Notes: generated by a model from the letters alone, not told the origin. Shown: positions 25,930 through 34,863, counted from the first letter of the stretch. The stretch: DNA of 64,000 nucleotides from Fimbriimonas ginsengisoli Gsoil 348 (GCF_000724625.1 NZ_CP007139.1:2046001-2110000), one strand, 5' to 3'. Program-made: numbers and translations.

Positions 25930-26804
25930 GCTTGGTTGCCGCCAACCCGCGGCACCGCGCCCGCCGGCGTCGTGCGGACGCCATTTTCCGCTATCTCTGC
26001 TTCGGCGCCGCCGCCCTTGGGGCCGCGATCCTGGTTGTCTTCCTTGCCAAGATTTTCCTGGACGGACGGGCTCGCCTGAGCCCCGAGTTCCTCACATCTC
26101 GCCTCTCGCAGCGTCCGCTCAAGACCGGAATCTGGCCGGCGGTGGTGGGCAGCTTTTACGTGATGATCCTAACCGGACTCATTGCCGTCCCGATCGGCGT
26201 GGCCGCCGCCGTCTATCTCGAGGAGTTCAACACCCATCGCAACCGCTTCACGGCCTTCGTTCAATTGAACATCGCCAATCTGGCCGGCGTCCCTTCGATC
26301 GTATACGGCCTGCTCGGGCTCGCGGTGTTTGTGCGCTGGATGGCCCTCAAGCAGAGTGTGTTGGCGGGCGCCTTCACGATGGCGCTCCTGATCCTTCCGA
26401 TGGTCATCATCGTTACCCAAGAAGCGCTCCGGGCGGTCCCGAAGAGTTACCGTGAAGGTTCGATGGCGCTCGGGTCCACGCAATGGCAGGCGATCCGGTA
26501 CCAGGTCTTGCCGACGGCGCTACCGGGCATCCTCACCGGCGTCATCCTGGCTCTCTCGCGAGCGATCGGTGAGACGGCGCCCCTTATCGTCGTCGGGGCG
26601 GCGAGCTACGTTTCGGCTTTGCCGAAGAAGTGGGACGACCACTACACCGTCCTGCCGATCAAGATCTTCGACTGGTCGCTCGAAGCTCGCCACGAGTTCA
26701 TCGACGACGCGGCCGCCGCCATTCTGGTCCTTATCGTCGCGCTTCTGGCGCTGAACTCCGTCGCGATCTACCTGCGCTCCCGGGCGCGCGCGAGAATCGG
26801 CTGA
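25926..26804 (+). CDS. pstA: Phosphate ABC transporter permease PstA
   Basis: A 292-residue second permease subunit, about six helices, EAA loop as AVPKSYREGSMALGSTQWQ and the ALSRAIGETAPLI segment. Translation is coupled to pstC. The expected pstB (ATPase) and phoU do not follow; a toxin-antitoxin pair starts 36 bp later, so the ATPase must be elsewhere in the genome. Confidence 0.93.
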   Translation: MSLVAANPRHRARRRRADAIFRYLCFGAAALGAAILVVFLAKIFLDGRARLSPEFLTSRLSQRPLKTGIWPAVVGSFYVMILTGLIAVPIGVAAAVYLEEFNTHRNRFTAFVQLNIANLAGVPSIVYGLLGLAVFVRWMALKQSVLAGAFTMALLILPMVIIVTQEALRAVPKSYREGSMALGSTQWQAIRYQVLPTALPGILTGVILALSRAIGETAPLIVVGAASYVSALPKKWDDHYTVLPIKIFDWSLEARHEFIDDAAAAILVLIVALLALNSVAIYLRSRARARIG

Positions 26805-26827
26805 CTTCGAGTTCGCGGACTCCACGT

Positions 26828-26833
26828 TACAAT
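26828..26833 (+). promoter_or_regulatory. -10 hexamer of a leaderless transcript (antitoxin gene)
   Basis: TACAAT, 6 nt before the ATG at 26840. Confidence 0.5.
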
Positions 26834-26839
26834 AGAGAC

Positions 26840-27100
26840 ATGTCGCTCGTCGTTCGTGAAGAGGGCTCCGTACCCATACCGGAGGAATTGGCCGAGGAAT
26901 TTGGAATCCACAAGGGGAGCCAAATCGAATGGGAGCGAACGGCTGATGGCTCCCTAACTCTCCGTGCCACGATGTCCCGTGAAGAGACGATTCGAGCCAT
27001 CCGAGGCGCCGGTCGTAAGTTCTTGAAGCCGGGTGAGAGCGGCGTCGAGAGCTTTCTCCGGTGGCGTCAGGAAGAACGAGAACTGGATGACACCTATTGA
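26840..27100 (+). CDS. vapB: AbrB/MazE-type antitoxin (VapB-like)
   Basis: An 86-residue DNA-binding antitoxin. Residues 1-45 form a SpoVT/AbrB swapped-hairpin domain (VREEGSVPIPEELAEEFGI, then a DGSLTLRA strand). The C-terminal half, rich in Arg/Glu and aromatic residues (SFLRWRQEERE), would wrap the toxin. Its stop overlaps the TTG start of the PIN gene by 4 bp, the usual antitoxin-toxin layout. It likely represses its own promoter. Confidence 0.82.
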   Translation: MSLVVREEGSVPIPEELAEEFGIHKGSQIEWERTADGSLTLRATMSREETIRAIRGAGRKFLKPGESGVESFLRWRQEERELDDTY

Positions 27101-27504
27101 CCCATCTCCTCGACACCTCGGCGGCCCTTGCCCATTATTGGGGAGAAGCGGGGGCAGACCGCGTCGATGAGCTTCTCCGGGAGGCGGGAGTTTCAATAGG
27201 AATTTCCGTCCTTTCCGTCTTCGAAATCGCCCAGGCTGTTGCCCACCGTACAGGTGACGATAAGGAGGGAGGAACCGTGGCGAACGTATATGCGGGTCTC
27301 GCCCATGAGATCGCTCCCGTTTCGATGGAGACCGTTCGAGAAGGGCTCGATCTCCGCCGCAGCGCGACGGCGCGGATTGCTCTGGCGGACTGTCTAATCG
27401 CGGCGACTGCCGCTCAGAATGGCGCGGTCCTCGTCCACCGCGACCCTCACTTCTCAACCCTCCCGGCGGAGAGGCCGAGGCAAGAAGTGTTGCCGCCGAA
27501 GTAG
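27097..27504 (+). CDS. vapC: PIN-domain toxin (VapC-like ribonuclease)
   Basis: A 135-residue PIN domain. The metal-binding acidic residues are in order: Asp in LLDTSAALA (about 6), Glu in SVFEIAQ (about 43), Asp in IALADCLIAATA (about 95) and Asp in VHRDPHF (about 114). VapC toxins cut tRNA or rRNA at defined sites; the target here cannot be told. It starts with TTG inside the antitoxin stop (TTGA), giving coupled, lower-level translation. Confidence 0.85.
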   Translation: MTHLLDTSAALAHYWGEAGADRVDELLREAGVSIGISVLSVFEIAQAVAHRTGDDKEGGTVANVYAGLAHEIAPVSMETVREGLDLRRSATARIALADCLIAATAAQNGAVLVHRDPHFSTLPAERPRQEVLPPK

Positions 27505-27521
27505 TACTCGTTAGATCGAGT

Positions 27522-27917
27522 TCAAGACTGCGGACCCAAGATGCGGCCGGCGAGCAATAGGCCGAGCCATGCGCCGATAATCGACAGGATGACCGAGCCG
27601 AGTACGTAGCCGAGCGCTTGCCCATACAGCTTCCCCGTCATCAGCGCCAGTGCCTCCCAGGAGAAGCTGGAAAAGGTCGTGTAACCCCCTAGGATTCCGA
27701 TCGCCAGAAAGAGACGCCAGTTGGGATGCCAGTTAAGGGCGGTCGACAGCCCGAGAAAAAGGGATATCACGAACGAGCCCGTCACATTGATAAAGAACGT
27801 GTGCCACGGAAACCCTTCGTCTAGCCGGCCTTGAATCCAGCCTCCGAGCCAATACCGAAGGTTTGCCCCCAAGAATCCGCCGGTTCCCACCAGTAGGGTT
27901 TGCAGAAGCACTTTCAT
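27522..27917 (-). CDS. crcB: Fluoride channel CrcB/Fluc
   Basis: A 131-residue protein with four membrane helices that expels fluoride as a dual-topology dimer. GGFLGANLRYWLGG, NVTGSF and GGYTTFSSFSWE match the family's pore and phenylalanine-track segments. I looked for a fluoride riboswitch in the 150 bp upstream and did not find the conserved core. It converges with vapC, 18 bp apart. Confidence 0.9.
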   Translation of the reverse strand: MKVLLQTLLVGTGGFLGANLRYWLGGWIQGRLDEGFPWHTFFINVTGSFVISLFLGLSTALNWHPNWRLFLAIGILGGYTTFSSFSWEALALMTGKLYGQALGYVLGSVILSIIGAWLGLLLAGRILGPQS

Positions 27918-28073
27918 CCGAGGTCACCGAGCCGCCGAGGGAGGGAGTAGAGGAGGCAATATTACTCTTTGTGGCATTTTCGTGAACATCAGGCTACCGC
28001 GCCGGGTCAGAAGTGGATGCCCTTTCTATCGTGAAGGGGTTTGAACACTTTGAAAAACCTAAGGAGAGAACCG

Positions 28074-28706
28074 ATGTCGATGTTCCAAGTAGAAAGGCGG
28101 CAAAAAGATGGCGGGCGGCCGAAGCAGTTGCGAAAGCGAGGGGTGCTGCCGATGGCGCTTGTCGAGCGTACGCACGAAACGATGCTGATCCAAGCTCCGG
28201 TGGACGCTTTGCGGCACGCGATGGCCCACGTGGATAGCCACGGCCGCATGCAGATCCAGATCGGGGGAGAGGGCGGCTCCCGCCAAGCCATCGTAAAGCA
28301 CGTCGAACAAGACGCGCTCCGGCACGAGCTTATTCACGTTACTCTGCAAGAAGTGGCCGACGAAGATACGATCAAGATGGACATCCCAGTCGTCGCGACG
28401 GGCCACTCCGCCGCTACCGACGAGTCCGGCGTGGCGCTCAACACCATCACCGATCACATCAAGATTCGCGGCCGAATCATGGACATGCCCGAGCATATCG
28501 AGGTCGATATCTCGAACATGGGCGTGGGCGACCACATCACCGCCGGCGATCTCAAGCTCGCCGACGGAGTCGAGTTGCTTTCCAATCCGGACACGATCCT
28601 GTTCAGCGTAAGCCAGCTCAGAATCGCCCAAGAAGAGCCGGAGACGACCGCCTCCGCGGAAGAGGAACCAACCGAAACCGCTTCAGATTCCACCGAGGAA
28701 TCCTAA
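28074..28706 (+). CDS. rplY: Ribosomal protein L25 (Ctc form)
   Basis: A 210-residue bL25 with the 5S rRNA-binding N-terminal domain (1-95) and the longer C-terminal TL5/Ctc domain (from about 95, DIPVVATGHSA). The last 25 residues are an acidic Thr/Glu/Ser tail. The ATG at 28074 has a strong Shine-Dalgarno AAGGAGAG 6 nt upstream, which decides against the TTG at 28041. Usually paired with pth; not here. Confidence 0.88.
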   Translation: MSMFQVERRQKDGGRPKQLRKRGVLPMALVERTHETMLIQAPVDALRHAMAHVDSHGRMQIQIGGEGGSRQAIVKHVEQDALRHELIHVTLQEVADEDTIKMDIPVVATGHSAATDESGVALNTITDHIKIRGRIMDMPEHIEVDISNMGVGDHITAGDLKLADGVELLSNPDTILFSVSQLRIAQEEPETTASAEEEPTETASDSTEES

Positions 28707-28772
28707 TCCCGGAGCCCCCTCCTCGTCGATGTTTGTGCGATGAGGAGGGGGTTGGGGGTGGAGAATTCCGGT
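28706..28772. repeat. Palindromic repeat family R5, copy 1
   Basis: GGAGCCCCCTCCTCGTCG pairs with CGATGAGGAGGGGGTT, then GGGGGTGGAGAATTCCGG. It directly follows the L25 stop. The same element follows the helicase stop at 63871-63965, and a relative lies inside the gene at 59078. The next 180 bp up to 28949 hold no clear gene. Confidence 0.75.
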
Positions 28773-28949
28773 CCTCAATTGCCTCGCCGCTTCCTTTGCG
28801 GTTTTCAACGTGTGCGTCGCGCCGAACCTCTTGGTGGCGAGAACCCCCGCGAGGAGCCGCGCCCAGTCATCCCGTGCGCTGACCTGCGACCATCGCGGTA
28901 ATGTGTTTATTGCAGGGATGGTCCGAAAGTTTCTGGGATGTAGAGGGCG

Positions 28950-29249
28950 ATGAGGGAGGTTTGCGGCTGGCTGTTGAATCTCGAGTTTGCTTTGTTCGGC
29001 CTCTATGGGGTCGTTGCGATTGCGGTTTGCTCCAAGGTGAAGTTAACCGGCCCTCTCGATTTCGCCTGCGCGATCGGCGTTGTCGTGAGCCCCAGCGAAT
29101 CGAAGCACCACGATAAGCTTTCCCTCATTCTTCTAGGATTCGTCTGCCTGCTTTTAGTGCTTAGAATCTTAGGGATGCTTAGGGAGATCCGTGAGAAGTC
29201 CGAGGTCGCAGGTTGCCGCCTAGGTTCCGACACTTCCGACGCGGTGTAA
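28950..29249 (+). CDS. Small two-helix membrane protein
   Basis: A 99-residue hypothetical protein with two hydrophobic helices (about 12-28, FALFGLYGVVAIAV, and about 58-76, LSLILLGFVCLLLVL). AGAGGG upstream could be a ribosome-binding site. No family recognised. It ends 10 bp before the GH2 start. The hydrophobic pattern supports translation but evidence is modest. Confidence 0.4.
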   Translation: MREVCGWLLNLEFALFGLYGVVAIAVCSKVKLTGPLDFACAIGVVVSPSESKHHDKLSLILLGFVCLLLVLRILGMLREIREKSEVAGCRLGSDTSDAV

Positions 29250-29252
29250 GCT
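29247..29252 (+). promoter_or_regulatory. -10 hexamer of a leaderless transcript (GH2 gene)
   Basis: TAAGCT, 7 nt before the ATG at 29260. Confidence 0.35.
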
Positions 29253-29259
29253 CGTGGGG

Positions 29260-31467
29260 ATGAGGGCAGTCGCGGTTGGGTTGTTGATTTCCGGGTTGTT
29301 GGTCTGTGCGGGAGCCCAGACGGGTGGGCTCAAGACTCGGTGGGCGGCGAAGGTGGGAGAGATCCCCTTGCCGGAATATCCGCGGCCGACAATGGTGAGG
29401 CCCAATTGGACGAATCTCAATGGAAGGTGGGAGTTCGCCATGACGAAGGGCGGGGCGGCTCCAAGGGTATTCCCGGAGAAGATCCGGGTGCCGTTTCCCG
29501 TCGAGTCGCAACTCTCGGGAATCAACCGCATGGTGCCCGCCGGGAGCATGGTCTGGTACCGTCGGTCCTTTGCCGCTCCCAAAGGGGGCGGGCGCACGCT
29601 GATCCACTTTGGCGCCGTTGATTGGTCCAGCGAGGTTCGAGTAAATGGCGTCAGCCTGGCCACCCATCAGGGTGGCTACGACGCGTTCACCGTCGACGCC
29701 ACCGACGCGTTGAAGGGGAGTGGTCCGCAGGAGCTGTTGGTGGGCGTGAGCGACCCAACCGACGCCGGAACCCAGCCCCGAGGCAAGCAGGTCCGCCGCC
29801 CCGGCGGCATTTTCTACACCCCTACCACCGGAATCTGGCAGACGGTTTGGCTGGAACAGGTGCCGCCGCGCTCGTTCGATCATCTTAAGATCGACACGTG
29901 GCCCCGCGCCGGTCAGGTGGAGATCTCGCAATCGATCCGCGGCGACGAACACGGTTGCCGCGTCCGCGCCGAAGTTTTGAGTCACGGACGAGTGGTCGCC
30001 CGATCCGAGGCCGGCGCCAGTGGCACGAACACCCTCAAGGTGGCGAGCGCCAAATGGTGGAGTCCCGATGCTCCCAATCTTTACGACGTGAGGCTCACCC
30101 TTCTCGATGAGAAAGGGCGGCGGATCGACCAGGTCAAGAGCTATTTCGGCTTTCGCGAGGTCTCCGTAGGCCCCGGTCCGGACGGCAAAACCCGCATCCT
30201 GCTCAATGGCAAGCCGACTTTCATGGTCGGCCCGCTCGATCAAGGTTTCTGGCCCGACGGTCTCTACACCGCCCCCACGGACGACGCCCTCAAATACGAT
30301 CTCGATGTCACCAAGCGGCTCGGCTTCAACATGATACGTAAGCACGTCAAGGTCGAACCGGAGCGGTGGTACACGTGGTGCGACCGCATGGGGATCTTGG
30401 TGTGGCAGGACATGCCGAGCGGGGACGGCTCCATCGGTCCGAACGACCCCGACCTGCAGCGTTCGCTCTTCTCTGCGAGCATTTTCGAGCGCGAGCTCGA
30501 CGCCATGCTCCGTGGCCTTCATAACCACCCCTCCATCGTCACCTGGGTTGTCTTCAACGAGGGCTGGGGCCAGTACGACACGGCTCGGATGGCACAAAAG
30601 GTCAAAGACGCCGATCCGAGCCGCATCGTCGACTCGGTCACCGGCTGGGCGGATCGCGGCGTAGGCGACATGAACGACTGGCACGTCTACCCTGGTCCCG
30701 GCTCACCTAAGCCGGAGGCGAAACGAGCGGCGGTGCTGGGAGAGTTCGGCGGGCTCGGCCTACCCACTCCCGGCCACATGTGGCAAGCGACCGGCTGGGG
30801 TTACCGCTCCTTTAAGACGCCAGGCGAGCTGACGGCGGCGTTCGAGGGGATTTTCTCCAATCTGCACTTGTTGATCGGGGACCCCGGCCTATCGGCGGCG
30901 GTCTACACCCAAACCACCGATGTGGAGACCGAGCTCAACGGCTTAATGACGTACGACCGGGCCGTTATCAAGATGGACCCGGCCCGAGTCCGCCGGGCGG
31001 TGACGTCGCTCTTCGGACCCGTGCCGGCGGTTACAACCGTGCTGCCCACCAGCGAGAGCACCGCCTACAGGTGGCGTTACACGGAGTCGGCACCCCCCTC
31101 GGGATGGCAGGGTTCGACCTTCGACGAGTCGCATTGGCTAGAAGGGCTCGGGGGATTCGGGACGAAAGAGACGCCGGGCGCGATCGTGGGCACCGAGTGG
31201 CGCGGAAAGGATATCTGGCTGCGTCGGTGGTTCGACGTTTCGGGCCGCATCCAAGACGGTCTAGCGCTACGAATTCATCACGACGACCAAGCTGAGGTGT
31301 ACCTCGACGGCGAATTGATCTCGACCTTGCCGGGTTGGACGTCGGCTTATTCGCTCGTCACCCTGCCCAAGGTGAAATTGAATCCTGGTCACCACATCTT
31401 GGCGATCCATTGCCACCAAGACGCCGGCGGCCAGTTCATCGACGCCGGTTTGGTGAGGATCAAGTAG
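29260..31467 (+). CDS. Secreted glycoside hydrolase family 2 (beta-galactosidase/glucuronidase type)
   Basis: A 735-residue exported GH2 enzyme: signal peptide (1-20), sugar-binding jelly-roll domain opening RPNWTNLNGRWEFAM, immunoglobulin-like domain, TIM barrel, and a C-terminal galactose-binding-like domain (about 605-735, DIWLRRWFDVSG). The acid/base Glu is in VVFNEGWGQYD and the nucleophile Glu in AVLGEFGGLG. It acts on a beta-linked glycoside outside the cytoplasm. ATG 29260 is preferred over GTG 29254 because a -10-like hexamer lies 7 nt upstream. It opens the glycan locus. Its TAG stop lies in a palindromic repeat. Confidence 0.88.
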   Translation: MRAVAVGLLISGLLVCAGAQTGGLKTRWAAKVGEIPLPEYPRPTMVRPNWTNLNGRWEFAMTKGGAAPRVFPEKIRVPFPVESQLSGINRMVPAGSMVWYRRSFAAPKGGGRTLIHFGAVDWSSEVRVNGVSLATHQGGYDAFTVDATDALKGSGPQELLVGVSDPTDAGTQPRGKQVRRPGGIFYTPTTGIWQTVWLEQVPPRSFDHLKIDTWPRAGQVEISQSIRGDEHGCRVRAEVLSHGRVVARSEAGASGTNTLKVASAKWWSPDAPNLYDVRLTLLDEKGRRIDQVKSYFGFREVSVGPGPDGKTRILLNGKPTFMVGPLDQGFWPDGLYTAPTDDALKYDLDVTKRLGFNMIRKHVKVEPERWYTWCDRMGILVWQDMPSGDGSIGPNDPDLQRSLFSASIFERELDAMLRGLHNHPSIVTWVVFNEGWGQYDTARMAQKVKDADPSRIVDSVTGWADRGVGDMNDWHVYPGPGSPKPEAKRAAVLGEFGGLGLPTPGHMWQATGWGYRSFKTPGELTAAFEGIFSNLHLLIGDPGLSAAVYTQTTDVETELNGLMTYDRAVIKMDPARVRRAVTSLFGPVPAVTTVLPTSESTAYRWRYTESAPPSGWQGSTFDESHWLEGLGGFGTKETPGAIVGTEWRGKDIWLRRWFDVSGRIQDGLALRIHHDDQAEVYLDGELISTLPGWTSAYSLVTLPKVKLNPGHHILAIHCHQDAGGQFIDAGLVRIK

Positions 31468-31578
31468 CGTCGGCGCCCTTGCCGAGGATCCCGGCGTACG
31501 AAGTACGCCGGAAACGGGCGAGACGCCCTTGGGCCGGGGTGCGGACGGGACGTCCGCGCTCCTTGGATCCGACGCTAC
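31464..31578. repeat. Composite hairpin element, family R6, copy 1; supplies both convergent stops
   Basis: Ends GTAGCGTCGG (31464) and CCGACGCTAC (31569) are perfect inverted repeats. Inside are CGGCGTACGAAGTACGCCG, GGGCGAGACGCCC and GCGGACGGGACGTCCGC. The TAG in each terminal repeat is the stop codon of the neighbouring gene: GH2 on the plus strand, TatD on the minus. Confidence 0.75.
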
Positions 31579-32336
31579 GTTAGGTTGAAGAAGCGGCGGG
31601 TGTTCGAAGTAGTCAATGCGGCGCACTCGTCGGCGGAGATGCCGAGCGCGTCGGCTAACCCCTGGTTGACGTAGGCCACGTAAGCCGACCGGTTGGGTTT
31701 GCCCCGGAACGGGACTGGAGACATATAAGGGGCGTCGGTTTCCACCACGATGCGGTCGGGCGGAATGGAGCGCATCACCTCGCGGAGCTCGTCGGCTTTC
31801 TTGTAGGTGATCGGACCATCCACTCCGAAGTAGCCGCCGAGCGCCACCGCCCGGGCGGCTTCCTCCTTTGTTCCCGCAAAGCAGTGGAAAAGATAGCGGT
31901 AGGAAGCGTCCTCCTCCAGCACGTCGAGGAGGTCCGAGTACGCCTCTCGGGCATGAAAGACGATCGGCTTGCCGAGCCGTTTGCCGAGGGCGAGCTGATC
32001 CCGGAGGGCTTGGAACTGAATCTCGTGGGGCGCGTAATCCCAGTGGTAATCGAGCCCGATCTCACCCAAGGCGACGACCTTCGGGTGGCCAAGAAGCTGT
32101 TCTAAGGCGGGCAAAGTGGAGGGGTCGTAATTCGCCGTGTAGTTCGGGTGCCAGCCGACGATGGCGTAGACCGGCTCGAAGCGATCCGCAAGCGCGATCG
32201 CACGGTTCCAATCTTCTGGTTCGGTGCCTACGACCAGCACCTTCTCCACTCCAGCCTCGGCGCAGGCGGCGAGCTCGGCCGCCGGATCGGGGAACGCTTT
32301 TTCGTCGTTCAGGTGGCAGTGGGTGTCGATAAGCAT
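31575..32336 (-). CDS. tatD: TatD-family metal-dependent hydrolase/DNase
   Basis: A 253-residue TIM-barrel metal hydrolase. Metal ligands: the HCHL motif in LIDTHCHLND, Glu in ALGEIGLDYH, His in PIVFHARE, His in YLFHCFAG and Asp in VVETDAPYM. Members are 3'-5' exonucleases or D-aminoacyl-tRNA deacylases. The ATG at 32336 is chosen because the metal motif follows at once. Convergent with GH2. Confidence 0.92.
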   Translation of the reverse strand: MLIDTHCHLNDEKAFPDPAAELAACAEAGVEKVLVVGTEPEDWNRAIALADRFEPVYAIVGWHPNYTANYDPSTLPALEQLLGHPKVVALGEIGLDYHWDYAPHEIQFQALRDQLALGKRLGKPIVFHAREAYSDLLDVLEEDASYRYLFHCFAGTKEEAARAVALGGYFGVDGPITYKKADELREVMRSIPPDRIVVETDAPYMSPVPFRGKPNRSAYVAYVNQGLADALGISADECAALTTSNTRRFFNLT

Positions 32337-32354
32337 GGATCGCTGCTCTCCAGA

Positions 32355-32443
32355 GCGGCACTCCCGGTGCACTTCTGTACACCGGGAGCGGGCGAGACGC
32401 CCGGGGTCCGGGGAGCGGCCGGGACGGCCGCGCTCCGGCGAGC
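32355..32443. repeat. Composite hairpin element, family R6, copy 2
   Basis: CTCCCGGTGCA with TGTACACCGGGAG, then CGGGCGAGACGCCCG, then GCGGCCGGGACGGCCGC and GCTCC. The order and the GAGACG and GGAC loops are those of copy 1; stem bases differ but stay paired. It fills the space between tatD and the sugar-binding protein gene. Confidence 0.7.
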
Positions 32444-32449
32444 CCGTCC

Positions 32450-33841
32450 CTACTCGATCTTGCGCTTGGGAATCGAGTCGTCCTTGCGCGTCTTCTCCGC
32501 CGCCGCTTCCGCTCGGTCGCAGAATTGCTCGGGGGTGATTTGCTTGTTCAGCATGGATGTAAGGGCGTCTTGGATCTCCTTGTCCATCACTTTGTAGTAG
32601 TGACGCGCCTGGTAGCAGTAGACCGCCTTGCTATCGTGGAACGCCTTCGCCGGAACCTGCAGGGTTTCCGGAAGCTTGGTGTCGTCGCTCCCCTTGATCG
32701 CCATTAGGGTCCCCTTCTCCTCCACGAACCGCTTGGCTACCGGCAGCGAAGTCATGTACTTGTACAGGGCGACCGCCGCCTTCGGATTCTTGGCCGCGCT
32801 CGGGATCATCCACGGCTCGATGTCGATCATGAGGGCGCTCGGGTCACCCTTGCCGTCCTTGAAGACGGGCGGGAGCATGAACTGCATCTTGGCTCCGGGC
32901 GGGGTCACGTTCTTCATCTCGCTCTCGAGCCAGGTTCCGCAAGGGATCATCGCGGCGTGGCCGTTGAGGAACTCGGTTTGCGACTCGGTGTGGCTGAGCC
33001 CGACGGCTCCTTCTTGGTAGAACCCTTTATCGCCAAGCTCGCGAATCATCTTCGCCGCCTGCAGCATCGCAGGTGATTTCCAGGCCCCAGGGACGAGGTT
33101 CTGAGCGTCGTTGATCGCTTGCAGCCCGCCCACGCTCTGGCACCAAGGCAGCAGCATTCCGAACATCATGTAGTACGGGTATTTGCCCTGGAAGGTGATC
33201 GGCGCGATCCCCTTCGCCTTGATCTTGGGGCAAAGCTCCAGCAGCTCTTCGTACGTCTTCGGCACCGTCCAGCCGTTCTTGGCGAACACGCCGGGGTCGT
33301 ACCACCACCCCATTACGATCATGTAGTAGGGCAGCACATACTGCTTCCCGTTCAACTGCCCCAGCTTCAACAGCGCCGGCTCGAAGGTATCGCGCCACTT
33401 GCCGGTCCCCTCGTACGGCTCGGAATCGAGCGCCGCATCCAAGCTGTAGAGCTGTCCCTCCTGCACCAGACCCCAGTGGTCCATGTCCCATCCGGGAAAC
33501 ATGAGGTCGGGCGTGTCGCCGGAGACCAGCCGGGGGCGCAGCTTTTCCCACACGCGGGGGTCGCCTTCGACCTTAACTTTGACGTCCGGGTTCTTGGCCA
33601 TGAACTCGTCGGCCGCCTTTTGGTAGAAGTCGATTCCGAAGCCGCCCTTGAACGCCTGCACCTCGACGTTGCCGGTCAGCTTTTCGCCCGGCTTCGCCAC
33701 CGGAACCGGCTTAGCGGCCACCATGGCATCGTCGCTCGGGCTGCTTCCCGTGCCACTGGCCGATTTCCCTTCGCCCGAACATCCCGCAAGTAATAACGCG
33801 AGCGACGTCGCTCCCGCCCAGATCCAACCGTTCTTTGTCAT
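32450..33841 (-). CDS. Sugar ABC transporter solute-binding lipoprotein (family 1)
   Basis: A 463-residue extracellular solute-binding protein. A lipoprotein signal ends LLLAGCSGE. The fold signature includes GDTPDLMFPGWD (about 110), a GWWYDPGVFAKNGWTVPKT segment and EFLNGHAAMIPCGTW. Family 1 proteins bind oligosaccharides. No permease or ATPase gene is nearby, so it is an orphan binder within the glycan locus. GAGGGA upstream is its ribosome-binding site; it diverges from the oxidoreductase gene by 35 bp. Confidence 0.88.
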   Translation of the reverse strand: MTKNGWIWAGATSLALLLAGCSGEGKSASGTGSSPSDDAMVAAKPVPVAKPGEKLTGNVEVQAFKGGFGIDFYQKAADEFMAKNPDVKVKVEGDPRVWEKLRPRLVSGDTPDLMFPGWDMDHWGLVQEGQLYSLDAALDSEPYEGTGKWRDTFEPALLKLGQLNGKQYVLPYYMIVMGWWYDPGVFAKNGWTVPKTYEELLELCPKIKAKGIAPITFQGKYPYYMMFGMLLPWCQSVGGLQAINDAQNLVPGAWKSPAMLQAAKMIRELGDKGFYQEGAVGLSHTESQTEFLNGHAAMIPCGTWLESEMKNVTPPGAKMQFMLPPVFKDGKGDPSALMIDIEPWMIPSAAKNPKAAVALYKYMTSLPVAKRFVEEKGTLMAIKGSDDTKLPETLQVPAKAFHDSKAVYCYQARHYYKVMDKEIQDALTSMLNKQITPEQFCDRAEAAAEKTRKDDSIPKRKIE

Positions 33842-33876
33842 GTTTCTTCCCTCGTGTGCGCTATCGTATTGGCATT

Positions 33877-34863
33877 ATGCTGAAGGTTGCCCTCGTTGGC
33901 ATCGGCTTCATGGGCCGCATGCACGCCAGCGTCTACGAAACTCTCTCCAACGCGCAGATCGTCGCCATCGTCGACAAAGACCCCAAGCGTCTCGAGCCGT
34001 TCGGCGTCAAGGGTTTTGCAACGGTAGAGGAGGCGCTCACCGCCGTGGAGATCGACGCCGTCGACATCTGCCTTCCGACCGACCTCCACCGAGAGTTTAC
34101 GGTGAAGGCGGCCAACGCGGGGAAACATGTTTTGTGCGAAAAGCCGATGGCGCTATCGGTCGGTGAGGCCGACGAGATGATCGCCGCCGCCGAACGGAAC
34201 GGGGTGCGGCTGATGATCGCCCACTGCATCCGCTTCTGGCCCGAGTATGCGTACGTCACCCGCCTTCAGCGAGAGGGGACGCTCGGACGGCTACTGTCGA
34301 TCAACCTGACCCGATACGGAGAGTTTCCAAGCTGGTCGAGCGATAATTGGCTGGCGGATGCCAAGCGTGCCGGCGGCGGCGCGCTGGACATGCACATCCA
34401 CGACACCGACTACGCCCTCGGCCTGCTCGGCGAACCGGAGGAGATGGCGGCGTTCGGCACCGAAGACGCCCGCGGCATGAGCCAAATGTTCACCACGATG
34501 CGATTCGCCGACGGATCGGTGGCGCACCTGGAAGGAGGGTGGAATCTGCCGCCGAAAACGCCTTTCAAGATGGCGTTTCGAGCCATCTTCGAGCGGGGCG
34601 CCGCGATTATGGATGGCGGACCGCTGACGATTTACGCGGAAGGGGCCGAGCCGCAGACGCCTGAATTCGAGAAGATGTCGACCGCCGGAGGTGGCAACAT
34701 CAGCGACCTTGGCGGCTACTACCACGAGATCAAATACTTCGTGGACCGAGTGTTGTCAAGTGAGCCGTTCGAAGTTACCGATGCCCAGTCGTCTCGGCGT
34801 TCGCTCGAAGTGACGTTGGAAGAGATCCACCAGGCCCATGGCCGCCAGGCGGCCTGCGCGTGA
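33877..34863 (+). CDS. Gfo/Idh/MocA-family NAD(P)-dependent oxidoreductase
   Basis: A 328-residue sugar or inositol dehydrogenase-like protein. The Rossmann motif VALVGIGFMGRMHA opens it, LCEKPMAL carries the conserved Lys near 94, and the C-terminal half is the usual beta-sheet substrate domain with DMHIHDTDYA holding the catalytic His. Substrate unknown, probably a sugar released by the neighbouring glycosidases. Stop and next GTG start overlap by 4 bp (GTGA), coupling it to GH35. Confidence 0.92.
   Translation: MLKVALVGIGFMGRMHASVYETLSNAQIVAIVDKDPKRLEPFGVKGFATVEEALTAVEIDAVDICLPTDLHREFTVKAANAGKHVLCEKPMALSVGEADEMIAAAERNGVRLMIAHCIRFWPEYAYVTRLQREGTLGRLLSINLTRYGEFPSWSSDNWLADAKRAGGGALDMHIHDTDYALGLLGEPEEMAAFGTEDARGMSQMFTTMRFADGSVAHLEGGWNLPPKTPFKMAFRAIFERGAAIMDGGPLTIYAEGAEPQTPEFEKMSTAGGGNISDLGGYYHEIKYFVDRVLSSEPFEVTDAQSSRRSLEVTLEEIHQAHGRQAACA

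Noticed and set aside
27918-28040. Fluoride riboswitch upstream of crcB
   Set aside because: The GGNGATGG...CC core and pseudoknot could not be found on the minus strand; only scattered matches such as GCCTGATG.
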